63,821 nt of DNA from Streptosporangiaceae bacterium (GCA_019239975.1 JAFAZE010000161.1:1-63821), one strand, 5' to 3'; numbered from the stretch's first letter, positions 1 to 11,321 are shown. Notes: generated by a model not told the origin, from the sequence alone. Translations and numbers: made by a program.

Positions 1-60
1 CCGCCACCACCCCCGGATCCGCACTCATAACACAATCCTGGGCCCCCCTCACGTCAAGTA

Positions 61-131
61 AAAACCCGACGCGTCCCATACGACCCGGCGTTTCCGCGAT
101 CATGATGGTTGTCCGCTTTGTCCGGTTGAGG
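61..131. repeat. Dispersed palindromic intergenic element, degenerate copy
   Basis: This copy carries the arm TTTCCGCGATCATGAT, the core CATACGAC and the flank TGTCCGCTTTGTCCGG. The same parts occur at 13098-13181 and, in reverse orientation, at 55256-55331. Here the left arm has decayed, so only half of the palindrome is recognisable. It lies downstream of the tandem repeats that follow pyrF and overlaps no convincing gene. Confidence 0.6.
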
Positions 132-199
132 ACCACCCGGGAGCGCGGAGTAGAGAGGCAATGGTGGCGTTAAGTGACTGAAGGGGCTAAGCGGTGGAA

Positions 200-475
200 G
201 GACGCGGCAGCGGCGTGAGGTGGCTGTGTGGCCCAGTCGGCGGAGAGAGGAGCGATGGCGGCGTGAGGTGCGTGAGAGGGCCAAGCGGCGGAGGGAGGCG
301 ACGGCGCCCCCCCAGCGTGAGGTTGGGTGAGGGAGCCGGGCGGCGGAGGGAGACGGTGGCGGCCCGGCGCCAGGTGGGTGAGGGAGCCGGGCGGGGGAGG
401 GAGGCGACGGCGGCGGCGGCGTCAGGTGGGTGAGAGGGCCAAGCGGCGGAGGGAGGCGGCTACGGCGGCGGCGGC
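200..475. repeat. Degenerate ~54-bp tandem repeat spanning the pyrF stop codon
   Basis: About five units of roughly 50-57 bp, each containing a version of GGTGGGTGAGRGRGCC followed by GCGGCGGAGGGAGGCG. The innermost unit encodes the last residues and stop codon of pyrF on the minus strand; the others lie downstream of the stop. The plus strand is strongly purine-biased. No gene is called in 1-421; long reading frames there are by-products of the repeat. Confidence 0.75.
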
Positions 476-1483
476 GGCACCGGGGTCGGGGGCGCTGGTT
501 ATGGGGCGGCCGATCACGAGGAGGTCGGCGCCGGCGCGAACGGCCTCCTCGGGGGTGGCGATCCGGGCCTGGTCGTTGGCGGCGGCGCCGGCGGGGCGGA
601 CGCCTGGCGTGATGAGCGTCACGTCGGGGCCGACCTCGGCGCGCACGGCGGCGACCTCCTGCGGCGAGCAGACCAGGCCGCGGGCGCCGGCTTCGACGGC
701 GAGCACGGCCAGCCGGCGTACCGCGTCGCCGACCGGCCCGGCGACGCCGAGCCGGTCGAGGTCGCCGTCGCCGAGCGAGGTGAGCACGGTGACCGCGGCC
801 ACGCGGGTCGCGGGCGCCGCCTCGACAGCCGCCCGGATGACGTCCGGGCCGCCCACCGCGTGCACGGTCAGGAAATGGGGCCGCAGCCGGGCTACCGCCC
901 GGGCGGCGCCGGCCACGGTCGCCGGTATGTCGTGCAGCTTGAGGTCCAGGAACACCTGGACGCCGCTCGCGCCGCGCACCGAGGCCACGACGTCGGGCCC
1001 GTACCGCAGGTAGAGTTCCAGGCCGATTTTGACCGTGGACACGTGCGGCGTCACCAGCGCCGCCCACCGCGCCGCGGTCTCCAGGTCCGGCGCGTCGAGC
1101 GCCACGGCCACCGGCGCCGGGCCGCGCGCCGCGGGCGCCCGCTTCGCGGACTGGGCCTGACCGGCCTGGCCCGACTGGCTCGCGGCCTGGCCCGACTGGC
1201 TCGCGGCCTGGCCCGCTGACTGATTTCCGGACGCGCCGCCGGACGGGCTTGCGGGCTCGCCCCCGGACGCGGCGCCGGACCGGCCCGCGGACGCGCTTCC
1301 CGGCTCGCCCCCGGACCGGCCGACGGACGCGCCTCCCGGCTCGCCCCCGGACCCGCCGCCGGACCGGCCGCCGGACACATCTCCCGGCTCGCTCACGGAC
1401 CCGCCGCCGGACCGGCCCGCCGACACGCTTCCGGGGTTGGTGCCGGACTGATTCCGGGGCTCGCTACCAGTCGGGTCACTCAC
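422..1483 (-). CDS. pyrF: Orotidine 5'-phosphate decarboxylase with a long repetitive N-terminal extension
   Basis: PyrF decarboxylates OMP to UMP, the last step of de novo pyrimidine synthesis. The C-terminal ~230 residues form the TIM barrel: the VAVALD strand, the catalytic DLKLHDIP motif (Asp-Lys-x-x-Asp), TPGVRP, and the phosphate-binding VIGRPIT near the end. This is the short Bacillus/E. coli-like form, not the ~275-residue form I know from mycobacteria and streptomycetes. Roughly 120 residues before the barrel are Gly/Ser/Pro/Glu/Ala-rich tandem repeats without recognisable function. The start is uncertain. GTG at 1483 follows a GGGGGTGG ribosome-binding stretch, while GTG at 1522 lies just after the pyrD stop. 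It is the last gene of the pyr operon, and its 3' end lies inside the tandem array at 200-475. Confidence 0.93.
   Translation of the reverse strand: MSDPTGSEPRNQSGTNPGSVSAGRSGGGSVSEPGDVSGGRSGGGSGGEPGGASVGRSGGEPGSASAGRSGAASGGEPASPSGGASGNQSAGQAASQSGQAASQSGQAGQAQSAKRAPAARGPAPVAVALDAPDLETAARWAALVTPHVSTVKIGLELYLRYGPDVVASVRGASGVQVFLDLKLHDIPATVAGAARAVARLRPHFLTVHAVGGPDVIRAAVEAAPATRVAAVTVLTSLGDGDLDRLGVAGPVGDAVRRLAVLAVEAGARGLVCSPQEVAAVRAEVGPDVTLITPGVRPAGAAANDQARIATPEEAVRAGADLLVIGRPITSAPDPGAAAAAVAASLRRLALSPT
1142..1470. repeat. Tandem repeats encoding the PyrF N-terminal extension
   Basis: Nested in-frame repeats. A 21-bp unit close to CTGGCTCGCGGCCTGGCCCGA recurs near 1165-1215, and a longer C/G-rich unit with CGGCTCGCCCCCGGAC recurs from about 1250 to 1430. 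They translate as Ser/Gly/Ala/Gln-rich repeats, so the array stays open in the pyrF frame. Confidence 0.7.
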
Positions 1484-1525
1484 ACCAGCCACCCCCTGTA
1501 ACCACATCGGAACATGGTTCACGCA

Positions 1526-2497
1526 TCACGACAACCGGCCATGGCGGTCAGCCGCGAACACCGCGGGCTGGTGGGCAAGGCCGATGATGTCGGCGACCCG
1601 GTCAATGCCACGGGCCAGCAGTTCCTCCTCCAGCTCGCGCTGGATCCGCGCGCAGGCCGAAGGATCGTGGAAGAGCGCCGTGCCGACCGCCACCATGGAC
1701 GCGCCCGCCAGCATCAGCTCGAGCACGTCGGTGCCGGCGCGGACGCCGCCGGCGCCGATGAGCGGCACGTCCGGGAGCGCCTCGCGCACCTGCCAGACGC
1801 ACCGCACCGCGACCGGCCTGATCGCCGGGCCGGACAGGCCGCCGTGGACGGCGGCGAGGGTGGGGCGCATCGTCGCCACGTCGATCGCCATACCGGGCAG
1901 CGTGTTGATCATGGAGAGCCCGTCGGCGCCCGCCGTGACGCATGCCCGTGCCACCGCCACGATGTCGGTGACGTCGGGCGACAGCTTCGCGAACACCGGG
2001 ATGTCCCACCTGCCGCTGCCGCGCACCGCCGCCACCACCTGGCCGGCGGAGGCGGGGTCGTGCGCGAACAGCCGGCCGGGCCGCCCGCCGCCCTCGGCGT
2101 CCGGGCAGCCGAGGTTCACCTCGATCGCGGTGACGCCCGCGGCGTCCGACAGCCTCGTGGCCAGCTCCGCGTACTCCCGCGCCGTGTGCCCCGCGATGGA
2201 CACCACGGCACGGGCGCCCCTGGACAGCAGCCAGGGCAGGTCACGCTGAAGGAACGCGTCGATGCCCGGTCCCTGCAGGCCACCAGCGCTGAGCATGCCG
2301 CTCGGCGTCTCGGCCAGCCGCGGTACCGGGTTCCCGGCCCGCGGCTCGAGCGTCACCGACTTGGTGATCACCGCCCCGACCCTGGCGATGTCGATGAACT
2401 GCGCGAGCTCGCGCCCGGCGCCCGCGCACCCGGCGGCGGTGAGGACCGGGCTGGGCAACTCGACGTGCGCCAGCCTGGTCCGCAGGTCAGCCGGCAT
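1526..2497 (-). CDS. pyrD: Dihydroorotate dehydrogenase, catalytic subunit (class 1B)
   Basis: This FMN-dependent enzyme oxidises dihydroorotate to orotate. Its 323 residues carry the features of the NAD-linked class 1B catalytic subunit: ITKSVTLEPRAGN near the N-terminus, the segment VNLGCPD with the probable active-site Cys, KLSPDVTDI, INTLPGM, and the FMN phosphate-binding IGAGGV and VAVGTALF. The gene overlaps the end of pyrK by 11 bp and its stop lies three bases before the outermost possible pyrF start. The adjacent PyrK subunit supports class 1B over the membrane-bound quinone-linked class 2. It is expected to form a cytosolic complex with PyrK. Confidence 0.96.
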   Translation of the reverse strand: MPADLRTRLAHVELPSPVLTAAGCAGAGRELAQFIDIARVGAVITKSVTLEPRAGNPVPRLAETPSGMLSAGGLQGPGIDAFLQRDLPWLLSRGARAVVSIAGHTAREYAELATRLSDAAGVTAIEVNLGCPDAEGGGRPGRLFAHDPASAGQVVAAVRGSGRWDIPVFAKLSPDVTDIVAVARACVTAGADGLSMINTLPGMAIDVATMRPTLAAVHGGLSGPAIRPVAVRCVWQVREALPDVPLIGAGGVRAGTDVLELMLAGASMVAVGTALFHDPSACARIQRELEEELLARGIDRVADIIGLAHQPAVFAADRHGRLS

Positions 2498-3389
2498 GAC
2501 CGGCCTCCGGCTGGCGCGGTTTCCAGCCGGGCGCGCCGAGCGCGTCGAACGGGATCGTGCCCACGTCGTCCCAGCGGACGTGGTCGCCGCGGAACACCGG
2601 GCCGTCCACGCACGCGCGCACCATCCTGGTGATCCCGTCGGTGCCCACCACGGGCAGCACGCAGCCCATGCAGATACCGGTGCCGCACGCCATCGGCTCA
2701 GCCACCAGCGCCTGCACCGGGATCGCGTACCGGCCGGCCAGCGCCGACACCGCGCGCAGCACGGAAACCGGCGCGCAGCCGTAGATCACGTCGGTGCGCG
2801 CCTGCTGGACGACCGTGGCCAGCATGTCGGTGACCGACCCGCGGGCGCCGAGCGACCCGTCGGCGGTGGTGATCACCGCCGACCGCCCGGTTCGGCGCGC
2901 GGTCAGCGCGCCGAACACCCGGTCCGCGCTGGGCGCGCCGAGCAGGAAGTCGGCCTGGCAGCCGCGTTCGGCGAGCCGGGCGGCGAGCGCGAACAGCGGG
3001 GCGGAGCCGGCGCCCACGCCCACCAGCAGGCACGAGGCCGGGTCGCGCGGTACCGGGAACGGCCGCCCCAGCGGTCCCACCACGTCCAGGACGTCCCGGC
3101 TGCGGCACTCCGCGAGCCACCCCGTTCCCGGGCCGGTGACGGCGAACACGAACTCCACCGTGCCGCCGTGGTCCGGGCGGACGTCGTGCACGGCGAACGC
3201 GCGCCGGGCCAGCATCGAGGTCTGGGCCCCGCCGACCGCGATCGCGATGAACTGGCCGGGGCGGAACCTGGTCGCGATGGCGGGGGCGACAACCGTCATG
3301 GCGATGTACGCGTCGACCCGGCGCACGGTGAGCACCGTCCCGCGTACCTGAACCGGCGCCACGCCGCCCTCCCGATCTACCGATGCCAT
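2487..3389 (-). CDS. pyrK: Dihydroorotate dehydrogenase electron-transfer subunit (FAD, 2Fe-2S)
   Basis: PyrK passes electrons from the PyrD flavin to NAD+. The FAD domain appears in the first ~100 residues (FRPGQFIAI), followed by an NAD-binding region with VGVGAGSAPLF and a Cys cluster near residues 234-262 (MACGTGICMGC, then RACVDGPVF), which ligates the 2Fe-2S centre. At 300 residues it is slightly longer than usual, with a short tail after the cluster. The ATG at 3389 has GAGAGG upstream. It starts eight bases after the carB stop and overlaps pyrD, so the two subunits are probably translationally coupled. Confidence 0.95.
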   Translation of the reverse strand: MASVDREGGVAPVQVRGTVLTVRRVDAYIAMTVVAPAIATRFRPGQFIAIAVGGAQTSMLARRAFAVHDVRPDHGGTVEFVFAVTGPGTGWLAECRSRDVLDVVGPLGRPFPVPRDPASCLLVGVGAGSAPLFALAARLAERGCQADFLLGAPSADRVFGALTARRTGRSAVITTADGSLGARGSVTDMLATVVQQARTDVIYGCAPVSVLRAVSALAGRYAIPVQALVAEPMACGTGICMGCVLPVVGTDGITRMVRACVDGPVFRGDHVRWDDVGTIPFDALGAPGWKPRQPEAGHAG

Positions 3390-3396
3390 GTGCCTC

Positions 3397-6762
<3,366 letters not shown>

Positions 6763-6805
6763 CGCTCACCCCTCGCACGTAGGGCCGTGGCGTGCCGGCG
6801 GGCTG

Positions 6806-6930
6806 ACCGTGATCGCGGAATTCCGAGTGCCGTACAGGGCCCGAAACTTCCACGACGCGGCGATGCCAAACAGCGTGGTGGAAACCTCGGTGCCGTATAC
6901 GGCCCCGCGTTTCCGCGATCATGAAGTTCC
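6806..6930. repeat. Two palindromic elements between carA and carB
   Basis: Two related imperfect palindromes, approximately 6808-6853 and 6878-6927. The first runs GTGATCGCGGAATTCCGAG ... GTGCCGTAC ... AACTTCCAC. The second runs GTGGAAACCTC ... GTGCCGTATACGGCCCC ... TTTCCGCGATCATG. They share arms and core type with the elements at 61, 13098 and 55256. A short direct repeat (TTCCCGCTCATCGG and TTTCCGCTCATCGG) follows and runs into the carA stop. They fill the only sizeable gap in the pyr operon. Confidence 0.65.
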
Positions 6931-6953
6931 CGCTCATCGGATGAAGTTTCCGC

Positions 6954-8165
6954 TCATCGGGCGCGCTCCATGAGCGCGCAGAAGTTGTCGAAGAGGTCTA
7001 CCGCGTCGTGTGTGCCGGGGGCGGCCTCGGGGTGGTACTGCACGCTGAACGCGGGGCGGTCAAGAAGGCGGAGGCCCTCGACCACGCCGTCGTTGAGGTT
7101 GACGTGGGTGATCACCGCCGCGCCGTAGGGGGTGCCGAACGGCTCGCGCGCCTCCGGCGGCACGTGCGCCCACACCGCGGAGGTACCACCGGCCCCGTCT
7201 GTATGGCTGGCGCCGAGGACACCTTCCCGCTCGCCCGGGAGGGCGGCGGCGAAGCCGTGGTTGTGGCTGGTGATGTAGACGCGGCCGGTGGTGAGGTCCA
7301 TGACCGGCTGGTTCACGCCGCGGTGGCCGTAGCGGAGCTTGTAGGTGCGCAGGCCGAGCGCGAGGCTCAGGATCTGGCTGCCCAGGCAGATGCCGAACAC
7401 CGGGACGCCGGTGTCCAGCACCCCGCGCATCGCCGCGACCGCGTAGCCGGCGGCCGCCGGGTCACCCGGCCCGTTGCTGAAGAACACGCCGTGGGGGGCG
7501 GTGTCCATGATCTCCGCGGCGGTGACCGTGGCGGGGAGCACGCGGACCTCGCAGCCGCGGGCCGCCATGTACCGGGGGGTGGACGCCTTGATGCCGAGGT
7601 CCACGGCGGCGACCCGGAACCGCACCGGGGTGCCGGGCGGCGGGCTGACCGTGTACGGCTCCGGGGTGGTCACGACGCGGGCGAGGTCGGCGCCGATCAT
7701 CCGCGGGCTCGCCAGCACCCGGTCGAGCAGGCGCGCCGGATCCTCCTCGACGGTGCTGACCGCGGCGCGCATCGCGCCGTGTTCTCGCACCCGCATGGTC
7801 AGCGCCCGCGTGCCGCGGATCGCGATGCCGGGGATCTCCTGCGCGCGCAGCTCGGCGTCCAGGTCGCGCTGGGCGCGCCAGCTCGACGCGATCCTGGCGG
7901 GCTCGCGGACCACGTAGCCGCTGACCCATATCCGCCGCGACTCGGGGTCGGTGTCGTTGACGCCCGTGTTGCCGATGTGCGGTGCGGTCATCGCGACGAT
8001 CTGGCCGCAGTAGGAGGGGTCGGTCAGCGTCTCCTGGTACCCGGTCATCCCGGTGTTGAAGACCATCTCGCCGAACGTCTCACCCTCGGCGCCGAAACCG
8101 GTGCCGCGCAGCGTGGTGCCGTCTTCGAGCACGAGCAGCGCGTCCGGGCCGGTGCTGTCGCTCAT
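6954..8165 (-). CDS. carA: Carbamoyl-phosphate synthase small subunit (glutaminase)
   Basis: CarA hydrolyses glutamine and channels ammonia to CarB. The N-terminal CPSase_sm domain is seen in residues 1-150 (FNTGMTGYQE, DPSYCGQIV). The class I glutamine amidotransferase domain carries the nucleophile in GICLGSQ and the His/Glu pair in VQYHPEAAPG. Residues ~308-345 carry extra sequence between HNHGFAA and the usual TPYGAAVITHVNLND segment, unlike the short loop I expect here. The start overlaps the pyrC stop as ATGA, indicating coupling. Confidence 0.96.
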   Translation of the reverse strand: MSDSTGPDALLVLEDGTTLRGTGFGAEGETFGEMVFNTGMTGYQETLTDPSYCGQIVAMTAPHIGNTGVNDTDPESRRIWVSGYVVREPARIASSWRAQRDLDAELRAQEIPGIAIRGTRALTMRVREHGAMRAAVSTVEEDPARLLDRVLASPRMIGADLARVVTTPEPYTVSPPPGTPVRFRVAAVDLGIKASTPRYMAARGCEVRVLPATVTAAEIMDTAPHGVFFSNGPGDPAAAGYAVAAMRGVLDTGVPVFGICLGSQILSLALGLRTYKLRYGHRGVNQPVMDLTTGRVYITSHNHGFAAALPGEREGVLGASHTDGAGGTSAVWAHVPPEAREPFGTPYGAAVITHVNLNDGVVEGLRLLDRPAFSVQYHPEAAPGTHDAVDLFDNFCALMERAR

Positions 8166-9502
8166 CTGGCCGCCTTTCCGTCGAGCGCCTTCCCGTCGAG
8201 CGCCTTCCCGTCAAGCGCCTTGCCGTCGAGCACGGTCGGGACGCCGCGCAGGAAGGTCGCCACCACCCGGCCCGGCAGCGGCATCCCGGCGAACGGCGTG
8301 TTCCGGCTCTTCGACGCGTGCGCGGCGGGATCGACGATCTCCGGCGGCGCGCCCGGGTCGTAGAGCGTCAGGTTCGCCGGAGCGCCGGCGACCAGCGGGT
8401 TGCCGTGCCCGGTCAGCCTGCCGATCCTGGCCGGGCGCACCGACATGCGGTCAGCCACGCCCGCCCAGTCCAGCAGGCCGGTGTCCACCATCGCGGCCTG
8501 CACCACGCGCAGCGCGGTCTCCAGGCCGGTCATCCCGTGCGCCGCGGCCGCCCACTCGGTCTCCTTGGCCTCGACGGGGTGCGGCGCGTGGTCGGTGGCC
8601 ACGCAGTCGATGGTGCCGTCCGCCAGCCCGGCGCGCAGCCCGGCCACGTCGGCCTGCGTGCGCAGCGGCGGGTTGACCTTGTACACGGGGTCGTAGCCCT
8701 CGGCGAGCTCGTCGGTGAGCAGCAGGTGATGCGGCGTGACCTCGGCGGTGACCCGCCAGCCCTTGGATTTCGCCCAGCGGATGATCTCGACGGAGCCCGC
8801 GGTGGACACGTGGCACACGTGCAGCGCGGAGCCGACGTGCGCGGCGAGCAGGCAGTCGCGGGCGATGACCGCCTCCTCGGCGGCGGCCGGCCAGCCGGCC
8901 AGGCCGAGCCGCCCGGAGACCTCACCCTCGTTCAGCTGGGCGCCCTCGGTGAGCCTGGGGTCCTGGGCGTGCTGCGCGATCACGCCGTCGAACGCCTTGA
9001 CGTACTCCAGGGCCCGGCGCATCAGCAGCGAGTCGGCGACGCACTTGCCGTCGTCGGAGAAGACGCGCACCCCGGCCGCCGAGTCGGCCATGGCGCCGAG
9101 CTCCGCGAGCTGGGTGCCGCCCAGCCCCACGGTGACGGCGCCGACCGGCCGGACGTCGCAGTACCCAGCCTGGTTGCCGAGCCGCCAGACCTGCTCGACG
9201 ACGCCGGCGGTGTCCGCGACCGGCTCGGTGTTGGCCATCGCGTGCACGGCGGTGAACCCGCCCAGCGCCGCGGCCCTGGTCCCGGTCTCGACGGTCTCGG
9301 CGTCCTCGCGGCCGGGCTCGCGCAGGTGGGTGTGCAGGTCCACCAGCCCGGGCAGGGCGACCAGCCCGTCCGCGTCGAGCACCTGGGCCCCGGCCGCCGC
9401 GCCGGGGCCGGCGCCGGTCTGCGCGATGGCGCCGCCGGCGATGTGGATGTCCGCGGGCGGACCGCCCGCGATCCGCGCTCCCCTGATCAGCCAGCCGCTC
9501 AT
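8162..9502 (-). CDS. pyrC: Dihydroorotase
   Basis: PyrC cyclises carbamoyl aspartate to dihydroorotate. The 446-residue protein is a type I amidohydrolase: the zinc motif DLHTHLREPG near residue 55, HVCHVSTAGS, and ATDHAPHP with the catalytic Asp. The start chosen is the ATG at 9502, which overlaps the pyrB stop (ATGA); upstream sequence in this frame is antisense-like and overlaps pyrB. The C-terminus ends in four ALDGK units encoded by a 15-bp tandem repeat (8170-8230) directly before the stop, probably a dispensable tail. Confidence 0.96.
   Translation of the reverse strand: MSGWLIRGARIAGGPPADIHIAGGAIAQTGAGPGAAAGAQVLDADGLVALPGLVDLHTHLREPGREDAETVETGTRAAALGGFTAVHAMANTEPVADTAGVVEQVWRLGNQAGYCDVRPVGAVTVGLGGTQLAELGAMADSAAGVRVFSDDGKCVADSLLMRRALEYVKAFDGVIAQHAQDPRLTEGAQLNEGEVSGRLGLAGWPAAAEEAVIARDCLLAAHVGSALHVCHVSTAGSVEIIRWAKSKGWRVTAEVTPHHLLLTDELAEGYDPVYKVNPPLRTQADVAGLRAGLADGTIDCVATDHAPHPVEAKETEWAAAAHGMTGLETALRVVQAAMVDTGLLDWAGVADRMSVRPARIGRLTGHGNPLVAGAPANLTLYDPGAPPEIVDPAAHASKSRNTPFAGMPLPGRVVATFLRGVPTVLDGKALDGKALDGKALDGKAAR
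8170..8232. repeat. 15-bp tandem repeat at the pyrC 3' end
   Basis: Four near-identical copies of a 15-bp unit (plus strand TTCCCGTCGAGCGCC) encode the pentapeptide ALDGK repeatedly at the PyrC C-terminus. The period is a multiple of three, so copy-number change would not disturb the frame. Confidence 0.85.
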
Positions 9503-10497
9503 GACGCCGCCTCCGCGCCGCCGAGGAGCAGGTACAGGACAGCCATGCGGACCGTCACGCCGTTCGCCACCTGATCGACGACCGTCGACCTGGGCGAGTC
9601 CGCGACGTCGGCCGCGATCTCCATCCCGCGGTTCATCGGCCCCGGGTGCATGACGATCGCGTGGCCGGGCAGCAGCGCCATCCGGCCGGCGTCCAGCCCG
9701 TAACGGCGCCGGTATTCGCGGATGGTCGGGAAGTACGCCGCCGTCATGCGCTCCTGCTGCACGCGGAGCATCATCACCACGTCGCTCTTGGGAAGCTCGG
9801 CGTCCAGGTCGTAGCCCACCGAGCATGGCCAGCTTCCGACCGCGAACGGCAGCAGCGTCGGCGGGGCGACCAGCGTCACCTCGGCGCCCAGCGTGCTCAG
9901 CAGCAGCACGTTGGAGCGGGCGACCCTGCCGTGCAGCACGTCGCCGACGATCGTCACCCGCACCCCGTCCAGCGCGGCGCCGCGGCCGTCCGGCCCGGCG
10001 TCCCGGAGGTCGTGCGGGACGTCACGGCCATCCGGGACGGCGCCCTGCCGCGCGAGCCGCTGCCGGATCGTGAACGCGTCGAGCAGCGCCTGGGTGGGGT
10101 GCTCGTGCGTGCCGTCTCCCGCGTTGACCACGCTGCCCCGCACCCATTCGGCCAGGCGGTGCGCGGCCCCGGAGGCGCTGTGCCTGATGACCACCGCGTC
10201 CGCGCCCATGGCCTCCAGCGTCAGCGCGGTGTCCTTGAGGCTCTCGCCCTTGGCGACGCTCGAGCCCTTGGCCGAGAAGTTGATCACATCGGCCGACAGC
10301 CGCTTGGCGGCGGCCTCGAACGAGATCCTGGTCCGCGTCGAGTCCTCGAAGAACAGGTTGACGACCGTCCTGCCGCGCAGCGTGGGCAGCTTCTTGATCG
10401 GCCGCGCGGCGACGCCGGCCAGTTCGGCCGCGGTGTCCAGGATGAGCAGCGCGTCGTCCCGCGTCAGGTCCGCGGCCGAGATCAGGTGGCGCTTCAC
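9499..10497 (-). CDS. pyrB: Aspartate carbamoyltransferase catalytic subunit
   Basis: PyrB condenses carbamoyl phosphate with aspartate. The carbamoyl-phosphate site STRTR lies in FFEDSTRTRISFE near residue 50. GDGTHEHPTQALLD follows near residue 130, and the aspartate-binding HPGPMNRG is near the C-terminus. Residues ~152-172 (HDLRDAGPDGRGAALDG region) look like a short insertion before RVTIVGDVLHGRVARSN. No pyrI regulatory subunit gene is adjacent, as usual for actinobacteria. It overlaps pyrR by four bases and pyrC by four bases. Confidence 0.96.
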   Translation of the reverse strand: MKRHLISAADLTRDDALLILDTAAELAGVAARPIKKLPTLRGRTVVNLFFEDSTRTRISFEAAAKRLSADVINFSAKGSSVAKGESLKDTALTLEAMGADAVVIRHSASGAAHRLAEWVRGSVVNAGDGTHEHPTQALLDAFTIRQRLARQGAVPDGRDVPHDLRDAGPDGRGAALDGVRVTIVGDVLHGRVARSNVLLLSTLGAEVTLVAPPTLLPFAVGSWPCSVGYDLDAELPKSDVVMMLRVQQERMTAAYFPTIREYRRRYGLDAGRMALLPGHAIVMHPGPMNRGMEIAADVADSPRSTVVDQVANGVTVRMAVLYLLLGGAEAAS

Positions 10498-11126
10498 CGC
10501 GATCCTCCGCCCGGGCTTAGCAGCACCGAGTCCTGCCCGTCCACCTCCGTGACCAGGACGTGCACCACTTCGCGCTGCGCCGTGGGCAGGTTCTTGCCGA
10601 CGTAGTCGGCGCGCAGCGGAAGCTCGCGGTGCCCGCGGTCGACCAGCACGGCGAGCTGCACCGACCGGGGGCGCCCGAGATCGTTCAGCGCGTCCAGCGC
10701 CGCGCGGACCGTCCGGCCCGAGAACAGCACGTCGTCGACCAGGACGACGGTCTTGCCGTCCACACCGTCCGGTGGCACCTCGGTGCGCCCAAGCGCACGC
10801 GCAGGGCGCAGCCGCAGGTCATCACGGTGCATGGTCACATCGAGTGAGCCGCAGGGGATGGTGACGCCCTCGAACTCGCCGATGCGCCCGGCGACGCGCC
10901 TCGCGAGCGGCACCCCGCGTGTGGGGATGCCGAGCAGGATGACCCCCTCGCCGCCGTGGGTGCGCTCGAGAATCTCGTGCGCGATCCGCGTGAGCGCCCG
11001 CCGGATCTCGTCGGGCGAGAGCACTTCCTTCCCCGGGGGAACCGGCTTTCCGGGCGGAACCGGCGGGCTGCCCGTGTCGTGGCTGCCCGTGTCGTGGTGG
11101 CCCGTCTGGGGCCTCAGCGCGCACAC
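10494..11126 (-). CDS. pyrR: Bifunctional pyr operon regulator / uracil phosphoribosyltransferase
   Basis: PyrR senses UMP/PRPP and binds pyr mRNA, and has weak uracil phosphoribosyltransferase activity. The PRPP-binding loop VVLVDDVLFSGRT is near residue 125, with IPTRGVPLA and a terminal region typical of the family. The start is GTG at 11126, preceded by AAAGGAGGTCGTGACCG. The first ~30 residues are unusual: HDTGS occurs twice and VPPGK twice, encoded by small tandem duplications at 11038-11105. First gene of the operon, directly after a PyrR-binding loop, which suggests autoregulation. Confidence 0.95.
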   Translation of the reverse strand: MCALRPQTGHHDTGSHDTGSPPVPPGKPVPPGKEVLSPDEIRRALTRIAHEILERTHGGEGVILLGIPTRGVPLARRVAGRIGEFEGVTIPCGSLDVTMHRDDLRLRPARALGRTEVPPDGVDGKTVVLVDDVLFSGRTVRAALDALNDLGRPRSVQLAVLVDRGHRELPLRADYVGKNLPTAQREVVHVLVTEVDGQDSVLLSPGGGSR

Positions 11127-11133
11127 CGGTCAC

Positions 11134-11170
11134 GACCTCCTTTCCCGTCTCACGGGACGGTCCTTAAAGG
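11134..11170 (-). promoter_or_regulatory. PyrR-binding stem-loop overlapping the pyrR ribosome-binding site
   Basis: On the minus strand the leader reads TTTAAGGACC, then the hairpin GTCCCGT-GAG-ACGGGA, then AAGGAGGTC. This matches the usual PyrR target layout (purine-rich bulge, GC stem, GAG-containing loop). The hairpin ends at the Shine-Dalgarno sequence, so control would act on translation initiation rather than termination. The match is by eye. Confidence 0.7.
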
Positions 11171-11185
11171 ATGCCTACGGCGTCT

Positions 11186-11213
11186 ACGGTATCAGCGGTG
11201 ACCCGCTGATCAT
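11186..11213 (-). promoter_or_regulatory. Possible pyr operon promoter
   Basis: On the minus strand, ATGATC and TACCGT are separated by 16 bases and could be -35 and -10 elements. A transcript starting about seven bases later would contain the whole PyrR loop. Weak consensus match; inferred from position. Confidence 0.3.
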
Positions 11214-11305
11214 GGCGCGTGTTCCGCGGGGCGTGCCGTGTCGCCGGCCGGCGCGTTCGGCGCCGCCGCGCGGAGCATCAGGCGTCGCAAGGCGTGGTCG
11301 TTAAA

Positions 11306-11321
11306 TGTGATTTAGATCACA
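11306..11321. promoter_or_regulatory. Crp-type operator in the pyrR-bldD divergent region
   Basis: TGTGATTTAGATCACA is a perfect inverted repeat matching the classical TGTGA-N6-TCACA Crp/FNR-family site. It lies 256 bases upstream of the bldD ATG and 180 bases upstream of pyrR, in an unusually AT-rich stretch. Which gene it controls cannot be told from sequence alone. Confidence 0.7.

Noticed and set aside
54..1067. Long minus-strand frame (337 codons) rich in Arg/Pro/Gly
   Set aside because: Out-of-frame reading of pyrF and its repeat array; composition is that of a shadow frame.
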